A stretch of 64,000 bases of DNA, taken from the NCBI GenBank assembly GCA_003550305.1, contig QKYT01000349.1:21633-85632 (forward strand). Reading direction: 5' to 3'. This DNA comes from Glomus cerebriforme (lineage: Eukaryota; Glomeromycota; Glomeromycetes; Glomerales; Glomeraceae). A program made the translations under genes and the position numbers. A model generated the notes under the pieces. The model made no database searches. It saw only the letters and a program-made list of their open reading frames with translations, and was not told the DNA's origin. How positions within the stretch are numbered: the first letter of the stretch is position 1; every line of letters begins with the position of its first letter. This document shows, piece by piece, positions 36,824-49,454 of this stretch.

Positions 36824-38105
36824 ATGTTGAAGAAAATGTATGTTTTATGTTCAAAAAGTTCTATTTTACCTTACTTATTTTAATATTATTTGATGTAATA
36901 GCAAACCAAAAAACGCGCGCTCAAAAAGAGCTTTACAAAAACGAGAGCCAAAAACTGAAGAAAATGTAAAGAAAGCAATATTTATTAGGGGTAGTTCAAC
37001 AAGTCAAATAGTTAATGAAGCATTATCAGACCTAGTAAGTTACGAAAGTAATCTTGTACTTTTTTCATATATATGTATATTTAATTTCATTAACTTTCCT
37101 CTCCTCTTTCATAAATAGTGTAAATTAAAAAAACCGGATGCAATAAATTTTACAAAAAAGAATAATACAATACATCCATTCGATAACGATACTTCATTAA
37201 ATTTTTTCTGTGAAAAAAATGATACTTCATTATTCGTTGTTGGTTCCCATTCAAAAAAGCGTCCAAACAATTTAACTTTTATTAGAATGTTTGATGGTCA
37301 AATACTCGATATGGTTGAAGTTGGTATTGAAAATGCTAAATCATTAAGTGAATTCAAGGTAAATATGTTCTTGACTAGATGAATATTTAAACCAAGAAAT
37401 TCTTTATTATATTAAAACAAAAAATATAATATTCATTCTTAGACCTCAAAATGTGCTATTGGAATAAAACCTTTATTTTTATTTGTCGGTGATTTATTTG
37501 AAAATTCTCAAGTACACAAAACTTTTAAAAATATGTTGCTGGATTTTTATCGTGGTCAATCTGTAAAAAATATTAATTTATCAGGGTTAGAACATGTTAT
37601 TTCTGTTACAGCCATTGATTCTTCTTCAGAACAATCAAGTGATACTAGAGCTATGCCAGGGATAATTTATTTTAGGGTATACACTACACAATTTAAAAAA
37701 TCTGGCGAAAAAACTCCAAGAATTGAATTAGAAGAAATGGGACCAAGTTATAATTTTAGAATTAGAAGATTTAAATTTGCTAATGATGATGTTTATAAAT
37801 TAGCCACAAAAGTTCCTAAAGTTAATAAGGTATCTTACAATAATNTTTTTTTTTTTTTTTTTTTTAAAGGAATTTCTTTTCTTATACAATTTTATTTTAT
37901 TTTTATTTTTTAGCCAAAGAAAATCAAGAATATTGATGTTAATGAAATGGGTGATAAAATTGGTCGTATTCATCTCGGTAAACAAGATTTAAGTAAATTA
38001 CAAACAAGGAAAATGAAAGGTCTTAAACGTATTGCCGAAGATTATACAGAAGAAGATCTTGAATCGGAAGAACTTGTTCCTCTAACCAAAAAGCAAAAAG
38101 CCTAG
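36824..38105 (+). CDS. RPF2: Ribosome production factor 2 (Brix domain)
   Basis: Exons 36824-36837, 36902-37034, 37119-37358, 37443-37829 and 37914-38105 give 321 residues. The Brix-domain protein Rpf2 is recognisable from the basic N-terminus (KPKNARSKRALQKREPK), KKAIFIRGSSTSQ, LFVVGSHSKKRPNNL, IRMFDGQILDMVE, FVGDLFE and a C-terminal Lys-rich tail. Rpf2 with Rrs1 brings 5S rRNA and uL18/uL5 into pre-60S particles in the nucleolus. Exon 1 is only 14 nt. An ambiguous base at 37845 falls in the last intron and does no harm. Confidence 0.94.
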
Positions 38106-38295
38106 TAAAATTAGGTTTAATATTTTTTTTTGCAACCTTCTTTTGTAATTTGAATTTAATTGGCTTTGGAGCTCAAGTTAGCAGTAATTTTTTTCTAATT
38201 CAACATCTGAAATAAAATTAAAGTAAAGAAACAAGTCCTAAATTTTTATAAAACTTGAATAGAACAAAGAATACAAGTTGAAAATTCATTGTTTT

Positions 38296-39507
38296 TTAGG
38301 CGATGAAAGGGAACATAGCCGTACGATTCTTTGGATAATCTTTAAATTCTTTACGATAACTCTTATGTTTTTTTACTGCCCACAGAAACATTTGAGTAGA
38401 GCCTACAACAAGAAATAGCCAAGCTTATCCGAGAAAAAAATTTTATTTAGTAGAGATTTTATCATTGTAACAAATTCACATATAATGATCAGACTTTTGA
38501 TAATACCTGCAAACGATTTGGTTAAAATACTAACACTAAGCCATGCAAGTGTTTCAAATAGATAATTGGGACAAGATACCAAATTAAAACCATATCCATA
38601 AGGAATCCTACGAACGCGAGTTCCCGGCGGGCGAAGATTGCGCAGAATGATGTGACTATAAAGATTAGAAATTTGTGCCCACTATAGAAATATTAAGAAT
38701 TCAGACATACGTTATTCGTGATATAGTGCATTATAGGGAAATTTACATAATAACATACAGCAAACACCCCTAGACAAGTCCAAATCAGCCATTCTTCGCG
38801 CTCACTACCATGTTTTCCAGCAGCATTCCAGGGACCATATACCCAATAAGCTAAGTTTATACCACTAAGCGCATGATAATGGAAAGAATTTTTGAATACA
38901 TTAAAGAAAGGCATAGTGCTATGTGAGAAACGGTGAACGAACAAAGTTTCGATTTCACGTTTGATAAAATGAGCCATAATCATATAGTACGCGATCCTAT
39001 TAAAGTAATTAACAAAAAAAAAAGATGAATACGAATTGATAAGTAGAATTGTTGTTAATTTAACTCACTTACGTTTGCATCTTGCTGTGTTCAAATTCTT
39101 CTCCATAAATTTGGGACTTGAAATAATAGACTAACGGATGAACTAAGATGGGACCAAAATATTCAATAAGGAATACAGTTCTCCAGCTGATTTGCGGACC
39201 TTTTTAAATTTAATCAATAAAAAAAAAAATGTAAAAATAAATAAAAATATATTAAATAAACAAATTAATACTTACCTAAGTCTTTAAACGAAATAGAATC
39301 TCCTTCTTTAATATCATAATCCTTTAGAAGTTTCCCTTCTTGTAAAACCGATTGGTTAATAGTCAAACGTTGGCGGTCAGGATAATATTTTGGCACTACT
39401 TTATATATAGCTTGTTTAAGCTGGTCAACAGTCGCGTCGACCGGTATATTAATTGTTAAAGGAAATTTTTGGGAATTCTCCGTACGAGAAACAATATTTA
39501 TTTGCAT
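38296..39507 (-). CDS. TSC13: Very-long-chain trans-2-enoyl-CoA reductase
   Basis: Exons 39507-39276, 39199-39073, 38996-38759, 38681-38507 and 38402-38296 give 292 residues. An N-terminal ubiquitin-like domain (MQINIVSRTENSQKFPLTIN, then LKQAIYKVV) precedes a multi-span steroid-5-alpha-reductase-type core: GPILVHPLVYYF, ETLFVHRFSHSTMPFFNVFK, HIILRNLRPPGTRVRRIPYG, LVSCPNYLFE and the end YRKEFKDYPKNRTAM. This is the ER enzyme of the last step of very-long-chain fatty acid elongation, reducing trans-2-enoyl-CoA with NADPH. The exon ending at 38759 reads on in frame, but splicing at GTATGT there restores the family sequence VFAWAQISNL. Confidence 0.94.
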
Positions 39508-39577
39508 TGCGAAAGTTCAATGAAAAGAAGGATAAAAGATTAAAGAGGGTAAATTTCACATGCCTAGTATAAATTAA

Positions 39578-39617
<40 letters not shown>

Positions 39618-39815
39618 GATGGGGTTGAAAACTTGAAATGAATTCGCGATCTCGTGAAAAGGAATAGATCTACACGATAATAAGGATAATAGTCGTTTTA
39701 GTATCCATTATAAAATTTTGCTATGTGCCACGTTTTAGTACAAATTGGGTAAATAACAATATAGACTCGTTATTTGACGGATTTTCAACAAAAAAAAAAA
39801 GCTTTGTAAAGAAAA

Positions 39816-40650
39816 ATGGTAATCTCACTTTTCTAAATTTAAGTTTGAAATTACTTTTTTTTTTGCTAAAAACGTTCTTTTATTCTAGGTTAATTTATCT
39901 CTTTATACAACCACTGCCGTGATAATTCTTGATAGTGACGGCAATAGAATAATTGGAAAATATTATGGTATTAAGAATCCGTATCCTACTTCAAAAGAGC
40001 AAAAAGTTTTCGAAAAGGGATTATTTGAAAAGACCAGAAGGGCTAATGGTAAATTTTTAATTGCAAGACTTGTTTAATTTTTATTATAATTATCTAAACT
40101 CTTTTCTTTATTTTAAATCTCGGCGGTAGGTGAAATTATCCTTTATGATAACCAGGTAGTTCTTTACCGTAATAGCATTGACGTTTTTTTTTATGTTGTT
40201 GGATCTGCGGAGGAAAATGAACTTATATTGAGCAGTATCTTGAGCGCATTTTATGATTCTATATCAAGTTTATTAAGGTAAATTATATAAAATCTTTTAT
40301 TTGGAAAATTTAACGATTTATTGAAAATATTAAACTTTTTGTGTAATAGGCATCAGGTTGAGAAAAGAACACTTGTCGATAATCTCGATCTGGTTGTTCT
40401 TGCTTTGGATGAGACAATAGATGATGGGTAAGCAAAAGAAAAATTGAATTTTTCTTAACTTTGAAAGAAATTTTAACGTTTCTTTCGCTTTTTTAGAATC
40501 GTTTTGGAAACTGATTCGAATGTAATTGTTTCTCGAGTATCTCGTCTTCGCACTGACACAACAGACATTCCAATCACAGAACAAACTTTCATTCAAGCAT
40601 ATCATACTGCAAGAGAAAGGGTCGCTGAGAGATTACTACGAGGAGTGTAA
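39816..40650 (+). CDS. RET3: Coatomer subunit zeta
   Basis: Exons 39816-39818, 39889-40048, 40130-40277, 40350-40427 and 40497-40650 give 180 residues. The product begins MVNLSLYTTTAVIILDSDG and contains KYYG..NPYPTSKEQKVFEK, VVLYRNSIDVFFYVVGSAEE, LVVLALDETIDDGI and a C-terminal longin-type helix, all typical of zeta-COP. It is the small longin subunit of the COPI vesicle coat for Golgi-to-ER transport. The first coding exon is just the ATG: the intron follows at once (GGTAATCTC). An additional upstream coding exon cannot be excluded. Confidence 0.92.
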
Positions 40651-40800
40651 CATATACAGCTATTTTGTAATAAGACTAATAAATTTTTATAATTTATTTT
40701 ATATTTCTGTCTTTATATATTACATTACATACCTCTATATAAATAAATAAAAAAAAAAATTATTTAAATAAATCAATAAAGCAAACAAACCAAACTTTAA

Positions 40801-41223
40801 TTATACGCACCTCGCTTTCATTTGTAAAACTAATTGAACCTTTTTTCTAATAGCATCCTTAAATTTTTTTTGTTCAATTTCCATTCTAACACGTTGTCTT
40901 TTTAAAAAAGGTTTTTCGTAATATCTATTTCTTCTAACCTCTTGCCGAATTTTATTTGAATTAAGTATAGTCCATAATTTTCTATAACCAGCCATAACAT
41001 TATTTCCTACTGTAACAGTACGACCTGCCGTAGTACTTTTATCGCCTTCTTTTGGTGCAGCTATTTGTTGAACTTTTGAATGCATAATAATTGATTCTCT
41101 TTTAAATGGTGTCGGGATTTGTTCTGACTTCTTTGTATGTTTTGATCGAAGGAAGAAAGTTGAAGGACGTAATTTAAGTTGTTGGTTTGTGAAAGTAAAG
41201 AATTTCTTGTTTAATGAGAACAT
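40801..41223 (-). CDS. MRP21: Mitochondrial ribosomal protein bS21m (MRP21)
   Basis: Single exon of 140 residues. The frame extends further upstream, but starting at 41223 gives a good presequence (MFSLNKKFFTFTNQQLKLRP). The C-terminal half has the bS21 pattern: GRTVTVGNNVMAGYRKL, NKIRQEVRRNRYYEKP and a long basic helix (QRVRMEIEQKKFKDAIRKKV). It is a component of the mitochondrial small subunit. Its start codon and that of UTR4 are 142 bp apart, head to head. Confidence 0.85.
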   Translation of the reverse strand: MFSLNKKFFTFTNQQLKLRPSTFFLRSKHTKKSEQIPTPFKRESIIMHSKVQQIAAPKEGDKSTTAGRTVTVGNNVMAGYRKLWTILNSNKIRQEVRRNRYYEKPFLKRQRVRMEIEQKKFKDAIRKKVQLVLQMKARCV

Positions 41224-41365
41224 CGTTAAATTCACATGAATGTTAAGAATGTAGAGTTTGATTTTTTGATTTTTATTTCTTATCATGCACGTGACAGACT
41301 TAGATCTTTGAGGCATATAAAAATTTTTTTTTTTTACGGGACCAACTTGTAGAAAAAGATACAAA

Positions 41366-42163
41366 ATGTCCATAACATCCACATATAAATGTGTTCTTCT
41401 TGATATTGAAGGAACAACTACACCAATTTCATTTGTTCATGATCGTTTATTTCCATACGTTAAAAATAATTTAATAAATTTCTTGAATGAAAATTGGAAT
41501 TCGCCAGAATTACAAGAACAAATTCAATTATTAAGAGAACAAGCAACAAAGGATGTCAACAATAATTTAACTGATGCGATTCTCATTCCAGAAGCACAGC
41601 AACAAGGAGAAAAAAGTAAAGAAGAAGAGATTAAAAAAGCTATTATACAAAATATTCAATGGCAAATGAAAATAAATAGAAAAGTGGGTGCACTTAAATC
41701 ATTTCAAGGATTTATGTGGAAATCAGGTTATGAATCAGGAGAATTAAAAGGAGAAATATTTGATGATGTATTAGATGCATTAAAAAAGTGGAAAGAAATT
41801 GGAATTAAAATTTATATTTATTCATCTGGTAGTATTTCAGCACAAAAATATTTATTTAAGAATTCTGATAAAGGTGACTTATTAGTATACATTGATGGTC
41901 ATTTCGACACTTCTATTGGAAGTAAAATGGAAAAATCTAGTTATGTAATCATTGCTAAAGAAATTCAATTTGAACCTAATGAAATCTTATTTCTTAGTGA
42001 TAATGTTAAGGAAATAAGTGCTGCTAAATCTGTTGGTTATCAAACTGCTATTATTGAGCGTAAAAACAATTTACCTTTGTCTGATGATGATCGTAAAGAT
42101 AATGTTATTTTCACAGATTTTTTTCATATATTTTCTCATTCTTTTTGTAGAATCGAAAATTAG
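41366..42163 (+). CDS. UTR4: Enolase-phosphatase E1 (methionine salvage)
   Basis: Intron-less, 265 residues. It is a HAD-superfamily phosphatase of the Utr4/MASA type. Motif I is LLDIEGTTTPISFVHD with catalytic Asp13 and Glu15. The cap region follows with GALKSFQGFMWKSGYESGEL, then motif II IYIYSSGSISAQKYLF and motif IV ILFLSDNVKEISAAKS. The enzyme enolises and dephosphorylates 2,3-diketo-5-methylthiopentyl-1-phosphate in the methionine salvage pathway. Length is close to the fungal norm. A glutamine/glutamate-rich insertion (about residues 75-90) is a local peculiarity. Confidence 0.95.
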   Translation: MSITSTYKCVLLDIEGTTTPISFVHDRLFPYVKNNLINFLNENWNSPELQEQIQLLREQATKDVNNNLTDAILIPEAQQQGEKSKEEEIKKAIIQNIQWQMKINRKVGALKSFQGFMWKSGYESGELKGEIFDDVLDALKKWKEIGIKIYIYSSGSISAQKYLFKNSDKGDLLVYIDGHFDTSIGSKMEKSSYVIIAKEIQFEPNEILFLSDNVKEISAAKSVGYQTAIIERKNNLPLSDDDRKDNVIFTDFFHIFSHSFCRIEN

Positions 42164-42916
42164 CTTTGTATTTTTAAAATATATACTGTATAATTCGTGT
42201 AATCTGCGTATTGAGTAAGTCACATGTAATCCCATAATTTCTATAAATCTACAAGTCTAATTAGAAAAAAAAAAAATTTTTTTTTTTCCATTAACTAAAT
42301 GCTAAATCATTACGATATGTGTAACTAATTATGCTGCAAAGAATTGTTATTTAGTAATTTGCGGTTTCCATGACACATTATATTAATTTGCAGAGTATCT
42401 GAGAGCTGTAACATTGTATCTGTTATACCAGAGGTTGTTTTAGCTTATTTCACGTCTGCTACAAATAAAAATTTGATACTACCATGTTCGTTATCTTTTA
42501 AACATTTCAATCTATTTTTTATAAATAAAAGAAAGTACACATTACAGAGAATCATAACTTTTATGACTGGATTGATTGCCCTCTATTAAAATTTTTGAAT
42601 TATACGGCAGGCTTTATATTGTGACTAATGCCATAGTAGATAACATTATGTTTAAAACAACCATAAAATTAATACTTTATTTTATTTGACATTCTAAAAA
42701 AAAAATTACCAAAAATATTTTTGCAAATATATTATTTTATAATAAATGTACATGTTAACCTTGCATATTCTTTTTGCACATGTTAACTAAAGAACAGATT
42801 ATATATATAATTTTAATTTTTTGGGGGGGGGGTATCTAAAAAAATCAAAATAATAGTTTTAATAATATACGTCATTTAAGTCTATAAATAAATTTATACG
42901 AAATATTCCTACTTGC
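42164..42916. other. Convergent intergenic region
   Basis: Between the UTR4 and KDM3-like stops. It contains an A/T run at 42260-42285 and a run of nine G at about 42822-42830, unusual in such AT-rich sequence. No coding exon or RNA gene is recognised. Confidence 0.45.
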
Positions 42917-45446
42917 TTAATCACTGCTTTCATCCCAAGAAGTAACCCATGCGTGATAAAGAATGTTTGGGAGTTGGAGAATATCTATCTTTCTCTTATG
43001 ACCATTACGCAACTTTCTAAATTGTTGGTTTACAATGTAACTTCGGGCAACTCCTTCTGGAGAAACAAAGTCAACTGCAGTTTTGATACAACTCGTATAA
43101 TTACAAACTTGATGTGCACATCCTGCAGGAACAAAGATGACGTCACCAGGGTTTTGGAAAAATCTAATATTGAAGCAATATTAATTTTCTCAACCACAAA
43201 ATAAACCGATATAAAGAGAGCAAAAAAATTTACTATTTACCTCCATCCCGTAACACCTTCCTCCGCAGCTAATCGATCTCTCAATCCTTTGTCCAAATAG
43301 AAACATTGGTCATGTATAGGATGGTTGATTGATAATCCATATTCTTTTGCAATTTTTCTTAAAAATCGTCGTACTCTTGGAAGGTCGGCTGGATGATATA
43401 AATCCCAGACTGCTGCTGCCGGCTTATCCCGCTCTTCTTCTAGGCGATTTTCAACACTCGGAGCATACGCCATCATATTAACTGCATCAGTCATATCAAG
43501 ATGGAGGTTTGTAGTACCTTTACCACCTACATTATCTTCAGAACCATAAGCATTATACATCTTTGGACCGAGATCAGGACGGTTAATCTCCAACGGTAAT
43601 CTGTGGGCCAGATTCATGATTCCATTACGAGTCGTATATTCCTTAAATGGTAAAGAATTAGAGAAATCTTCATAGTGTTCTGGGAACGTCTCTGCGAAGT
43701 CATCTGCTGGTGGCCAGTCCTATTTTACGCAAATAAAATAAGTTTATTAAAAGATATAAAATTCAAGCAAATTTTCAGTAAGTTTCAAATATATACTTTT
43801 AATTTTAAGCAAGGATAAGTTCCATATTTGTTCATGAATCGTTTACTACTATCTTCAAAGCCCCTGAAAAATGTTTTAACGTCCATTTTATACTCAACAT
43901 TCTCCTTGACATCGATTACTGTACAATCTTTATTACCGTAGTGTTTAATGAAGTAATCTGGTTTCCAGATATTTTCTTTTAATTTGTCCACACTCTTGAT
44001 CACAAAAGGATATCCTTTCCTCCATAGATCTCTGAAGATTTCTTCGGTCATTTCGTTAGCTTTATACTCAGTCTTCTTATGTTCGTCATGTAATTGGGGA
44101 GTACGATCATGACAATCCTGTGGTGGTGATGTAAAGATGCCATTATCTTGATTTGATATTGACACGACGGAATCCTTAAAATGAACTGTTGTTGCTTTAG
44201 CTTTACTTTTAGATGTTCTGTATTTTCGCGAATCTTTCCGACGTCGAGTCATAACTCTTGAACTTTCTACGGATTTGATAGTAGAGCTTGAACTTTCTGC
44301 AGATAGATTCGCAGCGTCATCATCGGGCAATTCACCTTCGTCTAAATCCGAGCTATCCTCATCGTCAAGAATCATCTGATTACATTGATCAAAAAGACGA
44401 ACAATTTCTTCTTTTGTGTAATGATAAATCGGCACCAACTGTTCTTTGTAGTGGTGCCTTTTTTGAGAGCATTTTCTGGTCTCTTTTAACGAATCATCAG
44501 AATCGTTCCATTCTTCATAGCAAGAAAGGCAATATTCCCTTCCGCAAACACAACACATCCAAAATCCGCTGAATATTGTTGTTTGGCAATAATCGCATAA
44601 TTGGCAAATCTTACGTTCTGGAAACTTGCGGATTTTTGCCATCTCGAGATGTGGAAGTTCCTTTTGAAGGAACCTCATGAATGTTGGTGCAATCAAGTCT
44701 ATATATTAAAGAAGAAATCAGCATGTCAAAATTTTTTTTTGCCGAATATTAATCGAGACCCATGACTATTTACTTACCAAGAATGCGAACGTTTTTGACC
44801 TCGTCATCACTTACACCACCCTCATAAGTTGACTCTGGATCAGGTCCTTCCACCGATATAAAATCCGGGCCATATACTAGATCGTCCTTTTTTTGCCCAA
44901 ACACCCGTATGCCGTTGAATCGGCATATGTCTGACTTCTTGGCCAAGCCTAAATTATAGTAAAAAAATTAATCAAATTAAAAGAAATAATTGACATAAAA
45001 AAATACTTACATGCGGTACATCTTTCAAAATCGTAGTATCTTGCCGAGAAGCAACGTCCCTGTTGGATATGCTTCTTACCCGGCACTGGACGAACTTTAA
45101 TTAACGGTAACCTTTTCTTTCGAGGTTCTTCAGCTTCATCTTCATTACTTTCGGAGTCAAGCTTTCGCTTGGACGCCGCGGGCTCTGCAACTTTTCTTTT
45201 CTTCGGTTGTTCAACGGGAACATCAATAGCCTTTCTCTTGCCACCAGTTGTTATAGGCTTTTCGTTTCTTGCAACTTTCTTATTCTTTGTTCTTCCAGGA
45301 AATTTCTTTTGTTGCTTTTTAGGAGAAGGAGAGTAAAATTTTGTCGTCTTTCTTGTTCGCTGTGGTCTCTTTGAACTTCCAAAAGTTGCGTTTGCAGCTG
45401 CATCAGGTCGAGTTTCAGAAATGGAACCAATTCCTTGGTCGGACAT
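42917..45446 (-). CDS. KDM3/JHDM2-type JmjC histone demethylase
   Basis: Exons 45446-45011, 44948-44778, 44698-43797, 43719-43241 and 43163-42917 give 744 residues. The N-terminal third is basic and disordered, with NLS-like runs. A cysteine-rich zinc finger (CQLCDYC, CCVCGREYCLSCYEEW) follows an N-terminal motif typical of the family. The JmjC core shows NLHLDMTDAVNMMAY (iron-binding HxD), HDQCFYLD and, near the end, PAGCAHQVCNY with the distal His and FVSPEGVARS. This is the KDM3 (JMJD1) arrangement, a 2-oxoglutarate/Fe(II) demethylase expected to act on H3K9 methyl marks in the nucleus. Substrate specificity is inferred from the family. Confidence 0.92.
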
Positions 45447-46634
45447 GACTGAACTTGAATGGTTGAAATTTGTTATAAAAGTTAAATTTTAAATATAATT
45501 GATAAGTCATAATGGTATGGAATTTATGACGAGACAATTCTTTTATGCAAATTTTTTCTAGTCGCATCTCTTTTTTATTGACTCCTCTTATTATTTTCGT
45601 TACTTTTAAATTTTAACTTTGTGATTATAAACGTTTCTCTTTATAACAAATTTATAACATTGTAGTTACCTGCATAAAAATTTTCTGAAATCAGTGAAAA
45701 TTACGAGTGAATTTACTTCGAGAGACTATTGATAGAAGAGAGCTTGTGTTACAATAAGCTTGTGTAATGTGAATCTGTGCACCGCTAAGAGAATAAGTTA
45801 CGCTTGGAAGATACGAAAATATTAGAGTTGAGAATTGATAACTTTTTTTTTTCGTCGCCTTTTCTATCTGGAGAAAAACTGCGACTGAAAATTCAGTTAC
45901 GTTATACAACTAACTATTCAACAAACTTTATTGTTTATGTTGTGTCAAAACAACACGTTTCCTAGACTAATAAGAAAAGGAGGTTATTTCAATACAAGAA
46001 ATCATGCCATTTACGTAAGAAGATCTTAGAATTTTTTGGAACTTTTCGTTCATTCAGTCATTGTGGACAAATTAGTATCAAAACTGAATATCATTTTGCC
46101 ACGTGGCAAAGTTTTACGAAATCAATGGTTTCGCTTTAGATGCAGCCGCAGTCAAGATCTTTTTAAATATCATTATATCACGTACAGCACTTCTGTCTCT
46201 TTTCATTAAAAGAATAAGAATTCATTTGCAAATTAATGTTAAAACTTATAATGTATCTAATTTATAAATATCAAATGATTTTTATTTACATACAGTAATA
46301 TTCATTATTATTTTATTTCTTTTTATTTGAATTTCTCTCAATTTTTTTATAAACAATCTTCTGATTCATTTAAAGCATTAGATATATTATGTTTTTTAAA
46401 AAACAGATGTTTAAAAAACCTCTTAAATTTACTATTTCAAAGTCTTCTTAAAGTTATAAAATATTGCTAGTTAAACTAATACATTAATAATTATAGATTA
46501 GCTATTTTAAATTTATAATTTAATCTTGAAAAACTTGAAAAAGAAATTTATTAGCTATTTATAGTAGTAAACAATCAACTAAAACTTATAATTGTTTATT
46601 ATTATTAGGCATAGATAATTTAATTAGGCAAAAA
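45447..46634. other. Upstream region of the KDM3-like gene and AT-rich sequence
   Basis: The first ~750 bp have mixed composition (promoter and 5' leader likely); the rest is AT-rich. A palindrome TTGCCACGTGGCAA at about 46096-46109 stands out. No gene recognised. Confidence 0.4.
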
Positions 46635-46724
46635 TGCTTGAAATTCAAACTGGTTAAAATTAAAGGACATGCAAATATTGAAAGTAATGATCTAGCTGAC
46701 AATTTCTCCAAAAAGAGGATTTAG
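46635..46724 (+). pseudogene. Remnant of a retrotransposon RNase H C-terminus
   Basis: Thirty in-frame codons ending at TAG. VKIKGHANIESNDLADNFSK matches the VKGHxGIxGNExAD end of RNase H domains of non-LTR elements. Nothing else of the domain is legible. Confidence 0.6.
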
Positions 46725-46780
46725 TAATGATTTACAATTAGAAAATATATATATATATATATAATGCTTCTTTTACAATT

Positions 46781-47067
46781 CCCAATGTGTTTGAGGGGAG
46801 ATATGGGGGGACTGATTGAAAGGTGTTTTTATTTGGGACTAGCACTGGGGTATGAGGGAGAATCAGAGCATACTAATATCTAAGGAGGTCTTGCTTTCAG
46901 TCCTCACTCTGAGGACTCATGCTACGTAAGTATGACGCGTTGGAATTTTCCATTTAGTTGGAGGTTTTATTCTGTTCTATATTTCTTTATGTTATAGTTT
47001 ACCGGGCATTGTCCATTGATTTACTTCAATAAAGAACATGATACGGCGCATCTTCAAAAAAAAAAAA
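46781..47067 (+). mobile_element. Short retroposon with poly-A tail and 17-bp target duplication
   Basis: 287 bp ending in AATAAAG...poly-A and flanked by perfect copies of ATGCTTCTTTTACAATT (46764-46780 and 47068-47084). It is GC-richer than the surroundings and similar in its middle to the 3' part of the minus-strand element at 25761-27204. It is either a SINE or a 5'-truncated LINE copy. The intact target repeats suggest recent insertion. Confidence 0.88.
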
Positions 47068-47084
47068 ATGCTTCTTTTACAATT

Positions 47085-47969
47085 ACATAAATTTTAAGTA
47101 CTAATTATTATAGAACTCATATCCAATTGAACACCCAATAAGACAATTTGTCAAGCAACTATATAATGCATCTATCTGTACTAAGTAGTTTACCGTATAT
47201 TTTAACCATAATATATATAATACTACTTATATATGAGTTTGTAAACTGAAAGATATTATAGTCTACTTTTGCAACTTCTTTTGTTTTTATATCAACATTA
47301 ATAAAAGTTTTATTAAACTTCTTAATCTCATATTTTTTACAATCAATATATTATAAGAAAGAAATCTATTAACATATCAAGATCTCAAATGTTTCTTTTG
47401 CAATGACTTCATAGAAACATTATATCACCTTATTCAATATGCAGGTCTTATAGATATCTAGAAGTCAATCAAAGACCAAACTATAAGCAACCTTCTTTCT
47501 TTCATCTTCTTATAAGAACTGCTTAAAGAAGCTAAAGATAAGGACAAACAAATCTCTGATTTTACCTTTTTATTTATAATTTTTTTAAACACAAGTCTAT
47601 TATGGATAATAATAACTGAATTATATGTTATAATCAATATGCAAAAACTTGTCTTACTAGTCTTTGTGACAGATAATATATTCTAATATAATTACTTTTC
47701 AGAGTATAAACAAGTTCTTCATATTTCTTACTCATACATTCTACTAATATTTATAACTTTTAAGAAACAGAAAGCTTAAAAAATGGAAAGTAATAAATTT
47801 ACCTTACCAATTATCTGCTTTATAAGTATATAACTAAAACAGCTGCAAATTTTCTTATTAATTTTATCATTATGTTGATCAAATAGTATTTGATGAGTTC
47901 AATTGTTAAATAAAAAACTTTATGCGCTTCTTATGCCTTTATCTATTGGATTTCAAGTATTGGAAACTT
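47085..47969. other. AT-rich stretch, no gene
   Basis: Unstructured AT-rich sequence with stops in all frames. Confidence 0.45.
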
Positions 47970-48390
47970 TATTAATATAGGAAAAACAGAGGATAATATT
48001 ATATTATAGAAGATATTGAATTTGACCAAATATATAAAGAGTATATATTCAATAAATATTTATATAATAATTTAGATTTAGATTTAGATTTGTATAATAG
48101 TTATAAAAATAATCACGCACATTAGTAATAATATAGATAGTCATATTAATTTAAATAGATTAGTTAATTCACTAGTTATTAATTACTAGAAATGTAATCA
48201 AAAAATGATTAATAATGATTAAGGACTAATTTATATTAAGGAATTTTAATAATAAGATCTATCTTTATGAATCTCCATTTTATGTAATAAGTTATACTTT
48301 TCTTACAAGAGAGTATATTCATAATTTATAATATATATTTGTCTTATAAATAAAAATACAATAAATTTAATTATCAAAAAAAAAAATTTA
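47970..48390 (+). mobile_element. Retroposon 3' end, second copy, strongly decayed
   Basis: Shares the TTTAGATTTAGATTTAGATT, TAAATAGATTAGTTAATT, TTATGTAATAAGTTATAC words and poly-A end with the copies at 24430 and 59510, with many substitutions. Confidence 0.55.
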
Positions 48391-49454
48391 TTAGCTATTT
48401 AAAAATTATAAAAGATAAAAAATAAATATATGTATAACAATTTGATATCTTATTTATAACAACTTTAGAATTATATTACATGACATTATACAAATTTTCA
48501 AAAAAAAAAATTTTATATACATATTAGTAATTCTGGCCAGAACTTATGCTTAATTACAATTTGGTAAGAAAAATTTATATATAAATTAATTCTGATTGAA
48601 ATATGGCTTTATATTATAGTACTAAATTCTTATATAAAATTTATACTTATAATATAGTGTGATACTTTACAAGTTACATGATAATGTATAATATTTTTTG
48701 TTTGAGAATCTTATATATTTTGTCATCATTATTATACAACTAACTAAAATGCTTATTAAATTTTTACAGATAGCATTTTTTTTATTCTTTTACTTTATAT
48801 ATTTTTTACTTTACAAGAAACAAAGTATTATTAATATAAATATATCTGAATTAAATAACTAAAAATTTATTATCAACCTTTTGATACCTTATAAAGGTAA
48901 AGAAAATTCTTTATTTATATACTTTAAGTAAATACAATATCATTTCTTACTTTATATAGAATTTAAAAACATATTAAGATAAGTATATCAAGATAATATT
49001 AATAAAAGTACATTAGGAAGTTTTAAACAGGTGTATAAAGTGTAAACATACGCCATGTGTTGCTCAACACCAAAAAAGTGTTGTGCAATGAACCCTTTGT
49101 CAATCAATGTGATTAAAAATGCATTGCACAATACTTTTTTAGGTGTATAACAATATACAGTAAAACAACAGTAGTTTAAAAATGCATATAACAACACTAG
49201 GTTAGTTAAAAAATGTGTATTATTAGTTGAAAAACGCATATAAAAATATTAAAAAACACATATAACAATACAAATTTTAGTATATATTAACTACATTTAA
49301 TAAATAAAAGTATTTTTAATTAATTTTATTATATTTAAACTATTTTCATTTATTAAAAATGTATTAAATTACAAATTCTTCCTAGATATACTAATTATGC
49401 TATACTAACTATGCTATATTAACTAATTATTCAATTCTGATATCCAAACCTGAA

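Noticed and set aside
38693..38758. In-frame extension of TSC13 exon 3 past 38759
   Set aside because: The extension breaks the alignment to the reductase family, whereas splicing at GTATGT restores it.
40330..40750. Frames opposite to or beyond the last RET3 exons
   Set aside because: One is antisense to conserved RET3 codons and the other is its 3' untranslated region.
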